A stretch of 64,000 nt of DNA from Aralia elata (GCA_034770075.1 CM068377.1:49640271-49704270), one strand, 5' to 3'; positions 21,294 through 33,007 are shown, counted from the first letter of the stretch. Numbers and translations are program-made. The notes: a model not told the origin generated them from the letters alone.

Positions 21294-22487
21294 GTGTACC
21301 AGTATGAGTAATCCTTGCCTAACAAATGGTCTTTCAAATTTGAATGATGACTATGATTTTGATATTGAGCTGGATTTCGATTTAATGGGCATTGAGCAAG
21401 ACGAGACAGATTACGACGACGCGCCTGAAGAGATTAAAGTATGGGTCGAGGATAAACCCAAACCCAACTTAGACCAAACCATCACCATAGATATCGGAGC
21501 CCTTGACAAACCCAGGAGCTCAAGATAGGGACAAACCTTACCCCTGGCCAAAAAGCAGAAATAACTGAGTTGCTAAGCCAGTATGAGGATGTCTTTGCCT
21601 GGTCGCATGAGGACATGATCAGATTGTCCACCGACATTGTGGTACACCGGTTGCCCATCAAATAGGGTTTCAGGACTGTCAAGTAGAAGCTAAGAAAGTT
21701 GAAACCGGAGTGGAGCTTAAAGGTGAAGGAAGAGATCATCAAATAGTTCAGGGCTGGAATCATTATGGTGTCCACTTACCCAGAATGGCTGTCCAATGTA
21801 GTCCCGGTGGCTAAGCCTGGAGAGAAGGTGAGGGTATGTGTCGACTATAGAGATCTAAACAAGGCCAGTCTCAAGGATAACTTCCCGGTGCCTTTCATAC
21901 ACATCCTGGTGGATAACACAGCCCAGTACGAAATGTACTCTTTTGTGGATTGTTTTGCGGGGTATCATCAGATAATGGTGGCGGAAGAAGATCGGGAAAA
22001 GACCGCTTTCATCACCCCTTGGGGCACCTTCTGCTATAGACGATTGGCTTTCGGTCTCACGAATGCGGGGGCTACTTATCAGAGAGCCATGATGGCCCTG
22101 TTCCACGACATGATGCACAAGGAGATAGAGGTCTACGTGGATGACATTATCGTAAAATCAAGGGTAGAATCTGATCATATAACCCATCTCAAAAAGCTTT
22201 TCGATCGGCTTAGAAAATATAATTTGAAGCTCAATCCGGCAAAGTGTGCTTTCGGAGTACAGTCGTGCAAGCTCTTGGGATTCCTAGTTAGTGATCGGGG
22301 CATTGAGTTGGATCCGGCGAAGATTAAGGCTATTGTGGATATGTCGGCACCTCACACGGAGAAGGAGATAAGGGGATTCCTTGGAAGAATAAACTTCATC
22401 AGCCGTTTCATATCCCACTTGACGACTACATGCGAGCCGATTTTCAAACTATTAAGGAAGGATGCTTCCCAAGAGTGGAATAGTTAA
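21294..22487 (+). pseudogene. Tat reverse transcriptase
   Basis: An acidic leader (DDYDFDIELDFDLMG region) comes first. A one-base shift near 21515 follows, then the reverse transcriptase: palm motifs VCVDYRDLNKASLKDNFPVPF, LAFGLTNAGATYQRAM and the catalytic YVDDIIVKS. Three TAG codons lie in the stretch before 21765 (at least two of the CAG-to-TAG kind), and a TAA lies at 22485-22487. The catalytic Asp pair is intact. The enzyme copies element RNA into DNA in the particle. This copy cannot make it whole. Confidence 0.88.
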
Positions 22488-24770
22488 TGTCAGAAGGCCT
22501 TTTAGACCATTAAAAAGCAGCTGACAGAGGCACCAGTGCTGGTACCCCCGAAGGATGGGATCCCTTTATTTATGTATATATCAGTCAATGCCATTACAAT
22601 GGGATGTATGCTGGGACAGAAGAATAAAGCAGGTAAAGAGCAGGCCATCTATTACCTCAGCAAGAGATTTAGCCGATGTGAACAGAATTACACTCCCATC
22701 GAGAAGACCTGTTGTGCCTTGGCCTGGGCTGCAGGGAGATTACAGCACTACCTCCATGGGCATACTACGTACCTGATATCGAGGATGGATCCCCTGAAAT
22801 ATATCTTTGAAAGGCCCATGCTGAACTGTCGACTATCAAGATGGCAGTTAATCTTACAGCAGTTCGACATTGTATACGTAACTCAGAAAGCCATGAAAGG
22901 GCAGGGAATTGCAGATCAGTTGGCAGAAATGCCATCAGGGGGGATGGAGCCGTTAGAAACTCCTTTGCCGGGCGAAGATGTATTTTGGGTATTACACACG
23001 AAATGTGATGACGAGGGGCAGTTCTGGAAGCTTTATTTTGATGGTGCCATGAATGTTGAGGGGGCAGGAGCCGGAGCAGTCCTGGTCTCTATCACCGGAG
23101 AGCAATACCCTGTGGCCACTAAATTGCAGTTCAGTAATTCGAACAACACAGCTGAGTACGAGGGATGTATATTGGGACTCCATTTTGCCCGCGATATGGG
23201 AGTGAAGAGACTAGCAGTGTTCGGGAATTCGGAACTGGTAATCAGACAAGCGATCGGGGAGTATAGCACTAAAGAGCTTTGGTTACTTCCATACCATCGT
23301 TGTGTTATCCAACTGATGCGAGAGTTCAAAGATATCGCTTTTCGACATATCCCCCAGGGACGGAATGATTTTGCCGATGCATTGGCAACTCTGGCTTCCT
23401 TGATCCACGTAATCAAGAGCAAAGACATTCCACAGATTGAGATAGCAGTACAGAATGCCCCGGCATACGAGGAACATGTTGCAGTATTATCAGACGAGGT
23501 GGTTCTGCCAAAGCAGCCTTGGTATCACGACATAAGGGAATATCTGAGGGATCGATCCATTCCCGACCAGGCAAACCGAGCTGAGAGGATGAGAATTCAA
23601 AAGATGGCAATGAAGTTTTACCTGAGTGGGGATTCACTCTACAAGAGGGATGCTGGTTTGGGACTGTTGCAATGCGTAGATGAGGCACAGGCCCAAAGGA
23701 TTATGGACGAAATACATGGTGGAGTGTGTGGGCCACACATGAGTGGACCGATGCTGGCCAAAAAGATCTTGAGAGCAGGGCATTATTGGTTAACACTGAA
23801 AGCCGACTGCGATGATCATGTCAAACGATGTTACCAATGTCAGGCGCACGGTAATGTGATCCATACGCCTCCCAATGGACTGCATTGTATGACCTCCCCG
23901 TTGCCATTTTCAATGTGGGGAATGCATGTAATCGGACCGATAGAGCCCAAAAAAAGCAACGAACACCGATTCATTTTCGTCATGATCGATTACTTCACTA
24001 AATGGGTAGAAGCAGCAGCTTCTTTCCCCAAAGTAACTCAGGAGATCATTGTCGGTTTCATCAGGAACAATGTCATTTGTCGATACGGGCAACCTGAGGT
24101 TTTGGTCTCCGACAATGCCAAGAATTTGAACAACGCCCTCATGAAGGGATTATGCGACCAATTTAAGATCAAACACCTCAATTCTGTCATTTACCGTCCT
24201 AAGATGAATGGGGCAGTGGAGGCTGCAAACAAGAATATCAAGAAGATCATGGCAAAAATGTTTGCTAATCATCGGGGATGGCCGGATCTGCTACCCCTCA
24301 CCCTGCTGGCATACAGAACGTCAACGCGTACTTCTACGGGGGCAACCCCTTATGCTTTGGTATATGGAATGGAGGCTGTTCTGCCAGTTGAGGTTGAGAT
24401 GGCGTCCCTCAGAATATTGATCGATGCTCAGATAAGCGAGGAGGATTGGATGCAAAGTCGATACGACCAATTGGCCCTAATTGATGAAAGGAGGGTGGCC
24501 ACTGTTTGGCATGGTCAGTTGTACCAACAAAGGATCTCTCGATCATACGACAAAAGGATAAGACCTCGGAAGTTCAAGGAAAATGATCTAGTGCTAAAAA
24601 GAGTCATGCCTTGTCAAGACGAAGCCAAAGGGAAGTTTTTCCCGAACTGGGAAGGACCTTTTGTGATTAAGAAAGTGCTATCCGGAGGAGCCCTCATATT
24701 GCAAGAAATGGATGGTGAGGTATTTCCACAGCCCCTCAATTCCGACTCGGTGAAGCGGTTCTACACTTGA
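22488..24770 (+). pseudogene. Tat RNase H, archaeal-type second RNase H and integrase
   Basis: Same frame as reverse transcriptase; a TAG lies shortly before 22536 and the rest is open for about 744 residues to TGA at 24768-24770. Order: first RNase H, which lacks a clear Asp at its start (YISVNAITMGCMLGQ), then the second RNase H (FDGAMNVEGAGAGA, NTAEYEG, GNSELVIRQ, FADALATL). The family motif GDS reads GNS, so a catalytic Asp is replaced by Asn. Integrase has its zinc motif (HYWL..H..C..CQ). In the catalytic core the first Asp motif reads WGMHVIGPI, with His in place of Asp. VSDNAKNLNN and NGAVEAAN keep the other two acids. The segment reads open but encodes two inactivated enzymes. Confidence 0.9.
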
Positions 24771-25285
24771 ATCATCAGTTTCTCCTTTTTCTTTGAGGAA
24801 CGAACTACGTAGGACCTGATCTCCCGACTGTGGGGGTACGTAGGCAGCCATCATGGCACGGTCCGATTCCTTAAAAAAATAATCCTTTCTCTAACCAAAA
24901 CCAATTCCCAACAGTTTAAAAAAAAACAACATTCCTATACCCTCGAAACCTTCCCGAAACCAGCCCCTAATCAGATTCATCCCAAGTAACATAACCCTAG
25001 TCCAACCAAACAGTTAGCCAAAATCTAAGATTCAGTCCGATGAAATCAACAGGGGTGCGACAATATCTGTCAGATCTCCATCAAGACTTGAGAAAAGAAA
25101 GAAAGCGAAATGTCAAAATCATGGTCAGCTGGATAAAATGAAGATCAAATGAAAGACAACAATATGACAAAAAGGGAAATTGACTACATTTAAACGCATG
25201 TCTACATATATAAGTTATTTTGTTACAAGATTTCTCTTTCGATAACCGATGAAACTAACATAGTCTATGCAGGAAATAAAATAAT
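24771..25285 (+). other. Tat spacer after integrase
   Basis: Non-coding. It includes GAACTACGTAGGACCTGAT and TACGTAGGCAGCC near 24800-24850, a block often found downstream of integrase in Tat elements. The rest is A-rich and shows nothing I recognise. Confidence 0.5.
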
Positions 25286-26849
25286 CTACAAATCTGAAAC
25301 TAGCTGGAGCAGGATGGATAAAGTGGTGGATAGATCTGAAGCATCAACATCCCCTGCAATCTGCTGCCCCATCATGTCGATACGATCCAATAAAGCAGTG
25401 GCTCGGCTGACAGTCTCAGAGTGAGCATCTATGACTGCCCTAGTCTGAAATACAATGGCTTATCTGTCAGCAATGGCAGCGTCTCTAGCCAGAATGGCAT
25501 CATCTCTCTCAACAAGAGCGGCATCCTTCTCAGCCTCAGTAGTAATCAAGGCCAGACGGAGTCGGGTATCCTCAGTAACCCGACTAGGGGCATAATCCGC
25601 TGAGATGGAATGATCTGTGGTATCATCTGGAAAAATCACTCCAGAGTCATCAAAAGCCCAGTCTGGCTCAAACCAACCATATCCGAGTCTCCACGCAACC
25701 ATTGCACATAAGCGAACGTCTGGATGGGGCAACTCTCACTGTACTCGGCAAGGATCCTGTGAGACCAGAGATCATATATCCGCAGTAGATCTCTCTCTGT
25801 CTGGGATGATATAAGGAACCGGTAGGCGGCTGCGCCCGTGAAAGGGTGAAAATCCTGTGTCTGATCAAACTGCCCTGTAACCGCCAAAGGATGATAAGTC
25901 GTCACGCCTCTCAAGCCAGCAATAGGGATGAAATCCAGGTTGGGCACGTGAGTCAAAAAGCTCATAAAGGAGCAATAACCCGAGTAGATCAGGAGATGAA
26001 AAGGATCCTCAATAACCGACGAAAATGTTATCCAGGAGGCTGCATTAGTACAGCTCACAGGACGAAACGAAAACTGCGTGGCTATGTCATGACTGAAGCA
26101 AAACCCTTGGCGACGGAAATGGCCGATGGGACTAAGATGACTCATAAACCATACATACAACAAAGTTGAGCTCCCTCTGAATACTATGCCTCGGAAAGAC
26201 TGACAATATGAGGCGGACATATAGGTGTCTGCCAGTATCATGGGAATGATGGTGTGATCCTCCTGGAGGGCTCTAACGGCCGCAGTGACTCGCATATCCA
26301 ACAGATCAGGTCTGGCGGGCAGATACAAAACTGAGATGACACAGGCCATCAAAACGTCTACCCTCAAATCGCCCCAGCGCTCCTCAAATACGGAAAAGTC
26401 ACCAGAGAATAGACGAAAACTGTCAGGTGAGCCGAATCGGTCAATCAAGAAATGAAGGGGAACCAGATGGTCTGATGTGATCACCGATAGCAGAGCTGTC
26501 CTCCGCAACCCAGTGAAAGTCAAGAACTGACGGCGCATAGAACAGCTGTGACCCTGGCACAAGGACCATCCAAAGGCAGGCCGGTAAAGCGAGCATACTC
26601 CTCGAGAGTGGGAGTCAGATCCACTGTGCCTAATCTGAACACCTGACGGGCAGGAGCCCAATAACTCAGAATACCCTCCACAAAGCCCGCTGGCACCTGA
26701 AAGGATAATAAGGACTGAGAATGTCCCAAAAGAAGATCTGCGATAATCCTGTCGGCCGGCGATAAACTGACCAACCAGCGGAGGAGTCTGCCAACCAACC
26801 CCGTGGGAGGAATGGGATCCAAACGTACCACGACATCTGATGACGACAT
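25286..26849 (-). pseudogene. Tat antisense gene B (plant mobile domain-like, coiled-coil C-terminus)
   Basis: Runs opposite to gag-pol. It starts at ATG 26849 (MSSSDVVVRLDP) with the helical, Leu/Trp-rich character of plant mobile domain proteins (LVGRLLRWLVSLSP, LEEYARFTGLPLDG). Coding then shifts frame near 26560 and continues with DLRVDVLMACVISVLYLPAR and later segments. It shifts again near 25730, and goes on through FEPDWAFDDSGVIFPDD into an Ala/Asp/Glu/Arg heptad-like tail (ERDDAILARDAAIADR). A TAA at 25460-25462 interrupts, after which the frame stays open to TAG 25286-25288. In total about 520 codons with two one-base indels and one stop. Antisense ORFs of this kind are known in some Tat elements. 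The function is unknown. Confidence 0.75.
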
Positions 26850-27889
26850 CTGTGAAAAATAGTATCAAAAGACTATGCAGGGGTCATTCTCTATCCATAA
26901 ATGAAAGGCATGCATCGTACAGTTAACAATAGAGCAATTGAATTTCATAAAGATAAAAACTGTGCATAAATAAACAAATGAGTTCAATACATAGTGCATG
27001 AAATAATAAAAAAATAAAATCTAAACAAGTTCAGGTACAAAAGGCCCTATCCTAGCCTAATCTAGTCAAAGGTGAGGTCATCTAAGAAGGTAGGATCCTC
27101 GAACTGATCCCATGGAGTCGTCGATGACGGAGGCCCAAAGTTCATGCCAAGGATATATAGCTGTGCCGGGGCATCAGATGAGCTCGGGCCTGTGTCAAAA
27201 CCCATACTGTCAGGGTCGTACGCGTAAGCATCCTCTAGGGTCCTGCCCAACACCCGAAGATACAACGACAGCTGCTCCACCTAGCGGGTCAGAGTGTCGA
27301 TCTGCTCAGCATGAGTGGGACTCCGAACGCAAGCAGCCCAATCGGTCATCATCACCGAGCCGGGGACCATATCTCCGAGAAAGAATGTGGCCCGGGTCTG
27401 AGGACCGATAGTGCGGGGCACCCACCAAATGCGAAAGGCGTCGCTCGTGCTGGGACCCGAAGATAGTGTCTGGCCATCCTCCCCCGCAAGCATAATCTCT
27501 GAAGACTGAGAATCCAACGGCCAGGAGGTGGTGAAGGGAAGGGAGTGCGGAATTCGGATCTTTCCTGTAACGCATCTGAATGCGCGCTCTCCCAGGTACA
27601 TCACCCAGCCCCCGACGCTCTGCAGAGTAAGGCGACGGGTGGAAAGCACGAACTCTGGGCCGGAAGGATACCCATCTGTGAAACCCACAGCCAGATGCTC
27701 AGAAAGATAAGGAGTCCAGACGACCTCTGCAGCAGTGATCAGCTCCAGCTGAATGCGGCAATGGGCAAAACTGCCGGACACCGGGGCCTCCTCCAGGGTG
27801 TTGTGGTGCCATCGCCGACCCCGGGGATAGGTATCCAGATCGAGGGTAGTGACAGGCCGCAGACAGGGAAGACGCTCGTAGGCCCAGAA

Positions 27890-27990
27890 CTGTGAACAGA
27901 AACAAGGCAAGGCATGAGTAACCGTCAAATGCAGAAAAGAGAAATGAAATGAAGGGAAGTACAGTAAGAAAAGAGGAAGAAAGGGCTCAC
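27890..27990 (-). other. Intron 2 of antisense gene A
   Basis: 101 bp with donor GTGAGCCC, a long T/C-rich tract and acceptor TGTTCACAG, all on the minus strand. The surrounding frames (28500-27991 and 27889 onward) are joined in phase 0. Reading through the intron instead gives a hydrophobic nonsense tail. Confidence 0.8.
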
Positions 27991-28647
27991 CAGCAAGAAG
28001 TGGTAAAAGCCGAGCCAAGCATCTGTCTGTCCCTTCGAACGTAGACGAAGACCATGGAGGAAATAAGCGAAGGTGAAGGACCCCCAATCATAGTCGCCAA
28101 TCCGGTCCACATCCCTGACAGCTCCGACGACGCTGAAATGAATGGTAGAGGAGTTGTTCCCTAGGAAACAACCCCTCATGATGGTCAGGAACAGGCGCCA
28201 GAGCAGAATGTCCCGACTAGCCCGATCTGCAGGGAAGGGCGTCGCATATATGCCTCCAACCGTGTCCACAGCCAAAGCTCCAGACCGAATGTTGCGGGCC
28301 TTAAAGACCCAGTCATCGGCGGTGAAACCCAACAAGGCTCGGACCTCCGCTGGAGTAATGTCAAGATCCAGAGGGACGCGGGATCCGCTGAACTCAATAC
28401 CCGTGATGTACCTCCAGTCCCAGGGAGTCAGCACGACCTCACAGTCCAAAAGGTGAAGGGACTGGGTCTGGTGAAACCATCTCTCGGACAGAGCCCTCAT
28501 ATAACCCCAGGGGCACTGACGGGGAATGATGGTGAAGAAGTGACGAAAACCCTAGGCATCTACCACTGCGCGGTAATCGCTGTGCAAGGCCGTGTAGAGG
28601 GAGTAAATGTTAAACCAGTTACCCCTCGGCTGAGTAAACTCGGGCAC

Positions 28648-28730
28648 CTGTGGCAATCACTAATGGGTCAGTCCAGATACGAACGGAAATTGAGAAATTG
28701 AGAATAAATTCAGAGCATAATTGAATATAC
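28648..28730 (-). other. Intron 1 of antisense gene A
   Basis: 83 bp with donor GTATATTC, a T-rich interior, a branch-like CTGAC and acceptor GATTGCCACAG on the minus strand. It joins codon GAG (28733-28731) to GTG (28647-28645) in phase 0. Reading through it gives an early stop after about seven codons. Confidence 0.7.
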
Positions 28731-29036
28731 CTCATTAGCAACGAGAGATGCTGAGGGGTGACGACTGAGATCCCGACCCAATAGATCGGATATCTGCACA
28801 GAGGCACCAGATAGGGCGCGATGAGGAGATGGAGCTGGTGTGCTGGAGGATGGCCCCTCTACCGCAATGTCCGGAAGAGCAGCATCCTCAACATCGGGAT
28901 GGCAGGGCCGGATGTCAGCCTTCGCCAGTCGGCGAGCCTGACGAGTCCGAGGCAAAGTAGGAGCGGGTGCAACCCTATGACGGCGAACGCCCGAGGTCCG
29001 AAACGAAGTGGAGCTACTAGGAGTGTCAGGATCCAT

Positions 29037-29860
29037 AGTTGGAATAGAACAAGGCGAAGAGGAAGGTAAATTCTATTTTGAATTATGTCACAAACATTCT
29101 AATTCCCTATCATCATCATAGAATTAATGCAGCATGATGCATATTTACAAAAAAAAAAAAAAAATCGGCCGAGTTTTGTCTATAAAATGGACATCCCATG
29201 CATAGCCAAGCATGTTTTCAATTAATCCAGGCCACAACAGATCAAAATTGCATCCATATGGATAATTGCAACATGAAAAAGACCATAATGCATGATTTTC
29301 TTTCAAAAAGAAACAACAGATATGTGGGACCGCATAATTAGCATAAAATATGACTTGAGCAGTTGATACATAGCATATACATGCAATAATACATGGCATA
29401 GCATTTCAAAGCATACATTTATATCTCTAAGCATGCAAAATAGCCAATGTATAGCAAAACATTGACGAAATTGGAAAACAATCGGTCAAAGTGTTACCTG
29501 TAGCGCGTAGATCGATCTAACCGGAGCGGTTTTTGCGAGAAGATTGGAAAAGTCAGCAAAAAGGACGTGCAAAGGTGCGAAAATCGTGTGGAGTACGAAT
29601 GAAAGTGACAGATCTGGGAAGCGGCTGGCCGCTTAAAATCCCGATCTTGGCCGCAGATCAATCTGCGGCTGGCCGCAGATCCATCTGCGGCTGGGCCCAG
29701 TGCTCCCCGCCTCGTCCAATGCAAGCTTAATCGATTCTAAGACCCGTTTGACTCATAATGCGGTAATAAAATACGAGATTTTGATGAATTGGGTGTCGAA
29801 CACGACTTCTCAAATCGACCGAGTGACCGGAGACGAGACCCGACACTCACACGATGATCG
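29037..29860 (+). other. Tat non-coding region upstream of antisense genes
   Basis: No convincing coding sequence. It holds a poly-A run near 29150-29163 and an A/T-rich stretch. A palindromic cluster at 29626-29694 has GCCGCAGAT followed by ATCTGCGGC, repeated. Diverged half-units of the 70-bp repeat start near 29810. By position it is the promoter region of the antisense genes. Confidence 0.5.
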
Positions 29861-30660
29861 ACCGGATACGAGACTCGGCGATTACGAGATGGGTGACCGG
29901 ATACGAGACCCGGCCCCGACAAGACGATCGACCGGATACGAGACCGGGCGATTACGAGATGGGTGACCGGATACGAGACCCGGCCCCGACAAGACAATCG
30001 ACCGGATACGAGACCCGGCGATTACGAGATGGGTGATCGGATACGAGACCCGGCCCCGACGAGACGATCGACCGGATACGAGACCCGGCGATTACGAGAT
30101 GGGTGACCGGATACGAGACCCGGCCCCGACAAGACGATCGACCGGATACGAGACCCGGCGATTACGAGATGGGTGACCGGATACGAGACCCGGCCCCGAC
30201 GAGACAATCGACCGGATACGAGATCCGGCGATTATGAGATGGGTGACCGGATACGAGACCCGGCCCCGACGAGACGATCGACCGGATACGAGACCCGACG
30301 ATTACGAGATGGGTGACCGGGTACGAGACCCGGCCCCGATAAGACGATCGACCAGATACAAGACCCGGCGATTACGAGATGGGTGACCAGATACGAGACC
30401 CGGCCCCGACAAGACGATCGGCCGGATACGAGACCCGGCGATTACGAGATGCGTGACCGGATACGAGACCCGGCTCCGACAAGACGATCGACCGGATACG
30501 AGACCCGGCGATTACGAGATGGGTGACCGGATACGAGACCCAGCCCCGACAAGACGATCGACCGGATACGAGACCCGGCGATTACGAGATGGGTGACCGG
30601 ATACGAGACCCGGCCCGACAAGATAATCAACCGTATACGAGACCCGGTGATTACGAGACG
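29861..30660 (+). repeat. 70-bp CpG-dense tandem array, about 11.4 copies
   Basis: Units start at 29861, 29931, 30001 and so on every 70 bp to 30561, with a last partial unit at 30630. Each unit contains the core ACCGGATACGAGACCCGG twice (offset about 35), so the array has a two-part unit. The unit has about eleven CpG sites in 70 bp and few of them are lost, unlike the deaminated coding regions. Frames run open on both strands only because stop codons are rare in the unit; these are not genes. Tandem arrays in the 3' region of Tat elements are a known feature and a known source of satellites. Confidence 0.95.
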
Positions 30661-30876
30661 ATCGATTAGAAGACGAAACCCGACGACTAACAATGCGGTC
30701 AGGGATTGATGCATTAACACCTTTACAAATGTTTTGCATACTTTACATTTGGCGTCGCATCATAAGTTGTATGTGTTGCATCATCTATGTATTGTCATTC
30801 TTGTGCACTGTTATTCATGCATCGGGTGTTTATTTCTTTATCTTGTTCATTTCATTTAACATTTCATAAACATGAT

Positions 30877-30889
30877 AAAGAGGGGCAGC
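30877..30889 (+). promoter_or_regulatory. Tat polypurine tract
   Basis: AAAGAGGGGCAGC lies directly before the 3' LTR start TGTAGACACCC. It primes plus-strand DNA synthesis. Confidence 0.8.
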
Positions 30890-33007
30890 TGTAGACACCC
30901 AAATTTTGCACTGCGTATACTAACCCTGACAGGAGGGCAAATTCGATAAATGAACCTGCATGCGAGAGCAAAGGATGGACAAGTACGAACACTCGACGCC
31001 ACCGCGACGATTTACAACCGAAACCGACGTGACAACAAGGCTGTCCGAATTGGGCATTCCCGGAGGATGTGGCACGCCTTCTAGTAATTCTCGGACTGCA
31101 AAATACCCGCTTGTCGACGAGAACCGACGTCACGACACGAGAATCGAGGCGTAGCACGAAAATCGAGAAAGTCAAGCCAGCCAGCCGCGGATTGATCTGC
31201 GGCCAATTAGTGCGCCTTTTGAAAACACGGAACTCAAAACACGAAAACCGAAAATCAGCTGAGTGGAGGGGTGGCGGCCAGCCAGCCGCAGATCAATCTG
31301 CGGCCAGCCGCAGATCCATCTACGGCTGGCTTTGGCCAGCCTATTTCAGCTCATCCCTCATTCAGCATACAGGCATTAGCAGGCGGAGAGAAGAAGAAAA
31401 TAGCAACAGCAGCAGCTCGAAAAAAGAGAGAAAAATAGGAGAATTTTGCAACAAAAATAGGAGAGAAAGGAGAAAAAAAAATAGGAGATTCATATTCTTT
31501 GATTTGGTTGTATCACATATACTTTCCAATCTATTCAAATACACAAGTTTACATTCCACTTTGATATCATTTGCAAGGTGAAAATCTCCTTATTATTGCA
31601 ATTTCTATCATACCATTTGGTCAAATTAAATGTAGTTTTCATGTAATTTATGATGAAACAATGAATTAGGGATTATTAGTGAGGGTTCCATCGGAACAAA
31701 ATTCTTCCTAATAACCCGATGATATTCGTTTATTGATTTTTTTTGTTTGTTTTACGGTAATATATTGGGCGTGGTTCCCTTAGGTTGCTATTTAGGATGT
31801 CTTGGCATTGTTAGATTATTCGTGTTAGTTATTTTTTTGTAATCTCCGCTTTGTGGTGTGTGGAAAAATTCGGGTGTGAGCCTAGGAACGCGACCCCGTG
31901 GTCCAAATCTGATGATGCACATCTCTTGATGTAAGTAGTAGGAATGATGTAGTCTTCATTGTGAATATGTAATCGTCGGGCCTTAAAACGACGCCAAGGC
32001 GAGAATCGTGTTTAAGGCCCCGTCATAGTGAAAATATGTGATTGTGGGCGTTCGGGGTTATTTTGATGGCTTACATGGCCGTGAATAATCCCCTACACAT
32101 TATAATGTTTGATTTGAATGGCAACACCAAAAAGGATTTCAAAGCTAAACGATAAAGATTTTCATAAAATCAATCAAACTAGGTTATTAGCCTCACGAGG
32201 ATAAGGAATTGGGGGTGCTAAGGAATGTCGATTTCTATCTTAACGAGAAGGCAAAAGAAAGAAATCGTTTTCAAACATCACAAAAATGGTCTTATAAAAA
32301 TAAATAATGTTTTATTAAATCCTTGTGCATAGGGCTAAAGAGATCCTAGAGGTTGCCCATCATTTGAGTTATGAAAGCAACGTATAGATCTCGATTCCTA
32401 TTTTGACAAAGATTTAGAAAACTCTTGTTTTGCCAAAACAACACCTAATGCAATCTCACAATTTTTGACAATTAAAATCAAACATTTTCTCATAAAGCTT
32501 TCTCGTATAAATCGAAGGATATTCTAAAAGCATTCCCCAAAAGAAAAACACGACTTTTCCGAAAACCCAATTGGTTTCTTCATGCAAAACTCACCATCAC
32601 ATTCACATAGGCACACACACACACGCACACCTACATATTTCATAAATTAAAGGATAGGAAAGTATCAAGATTGCGGTAACCGTGTTTCACGGAAGTCGGG
32701 GGGTGCCTAACACCTTCCCCTCGCTTAAGCAAGCCCCCGAACTCTATGAATCTCGGTTTGCAGACCAATTAATTCGGAGTCACATATGAGCCAGCGATTT
32801 ATAAAAAACGAAAACTCGGATGAGTTGGTACATCCATTTCAAATATACCAACTGGCGACTCTGGTTAATTGGCTCATCATAAAAAACGATCTTTCAAAAC
32901 CCCGTCGACATTTATGCCGACCTTTTTCAAAAAAATCATCTAATCAAAAGGCTAAAATTAGAAATGACAAGATATCGCCAAAGAGGCGACATTTCCCGGT
33001 GTCGACA
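30890..33007 (+). repeat. Tat 3' LTR, complete
   Basis: 2,118 bp from TGTAGACACCC to TGTCGACA, followed by target duplication TGCAT. It contains a palindromic cluster GCCGCAGAT/ATCTGCGGC at 31181-31204 and 31274-31340, as also found upstream of the 70-bp array. A short CA-rich microsatellite lies near 32605-32630. No coding sequence. Confidence 0.92.

Larger units (their letters stand above)
27062..29036 (-). pseudogene. Tat antisense gene A (plant mobile domain-like), three exons
   Basis: Transcribed opposite to gag-pol. Exon 1 is 29036-28731 (102 codons; Ser/Pro/Arg-rich, starting MDPDTPSSSTSFRTSG). Exon 2 is 28647-27991 (219 codons) and exon 3 is 27889-27062 (276 codons, TAG end). Both introns have GT..AG borders on the minus strand and phase 0, so exons join without frame loss. 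Exon 2 holds the mobile-domain-like core (PRQCPWGYMRALSERWF, LTPWDWRYITGI) and exon 3 continues with FWAYERLPCLRP. Two TAG stops interrupt the frame, at 28554-28552 and 27283-27281, so this copy is a pseudogene; there are no indels. An ATATAAAT on the minus strand at 29424-29417 is a possible TATA box. The role in the element is unknown. Confidence 0.8.
17926..33007 (+). mobile_element. Tat-lineage Ty3/gypsy retrotransposon with antisense genes
   Basis: A 15.1-kb element flanked by 5-bp target duplications TGCAT (17921-17925 and 33008-33012), inserted in copia gag. Coding order is gag, protease, G-patch-like segment, reverse transcriptase, RNase H, a second archaeal-type RNase H, then integrase. 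The second RNase H is the hallmark of the Tat lineage (Ogre/Retand group). Downstream are two antisense genes, a 70-bp tandem array, a polypurine tract and a complete 2.1-kb 3' LTR. The 5' LTR is reduced to 56 bp and fused to gag; the primer binding site, leader and gag start are gone. It cannot transpose on its own. Confidence 0.93.

Noticed and set aside
25460..25868. Plus-strand frames in the antisense gene region as Tat sense genes
   Set aside because: The minus-strand frames carry coherent domain-like sequence across indels and introns; the plus-strand ones are shadows.
29861..30660. CRISPR-like array
   Set aside because: The repeats are contiguous with no unique spacers and lie in a plant retrotransposon.
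29737..30720. Long open frames on both strands of the 70-bp array (for example 29854-30036 plus, 30442-30720 minus)
   Set aside because: The unit length is not a multiple of three, so frames rotate each copy. The openness comes from a stop-poor GC-rich unit, not from coding.
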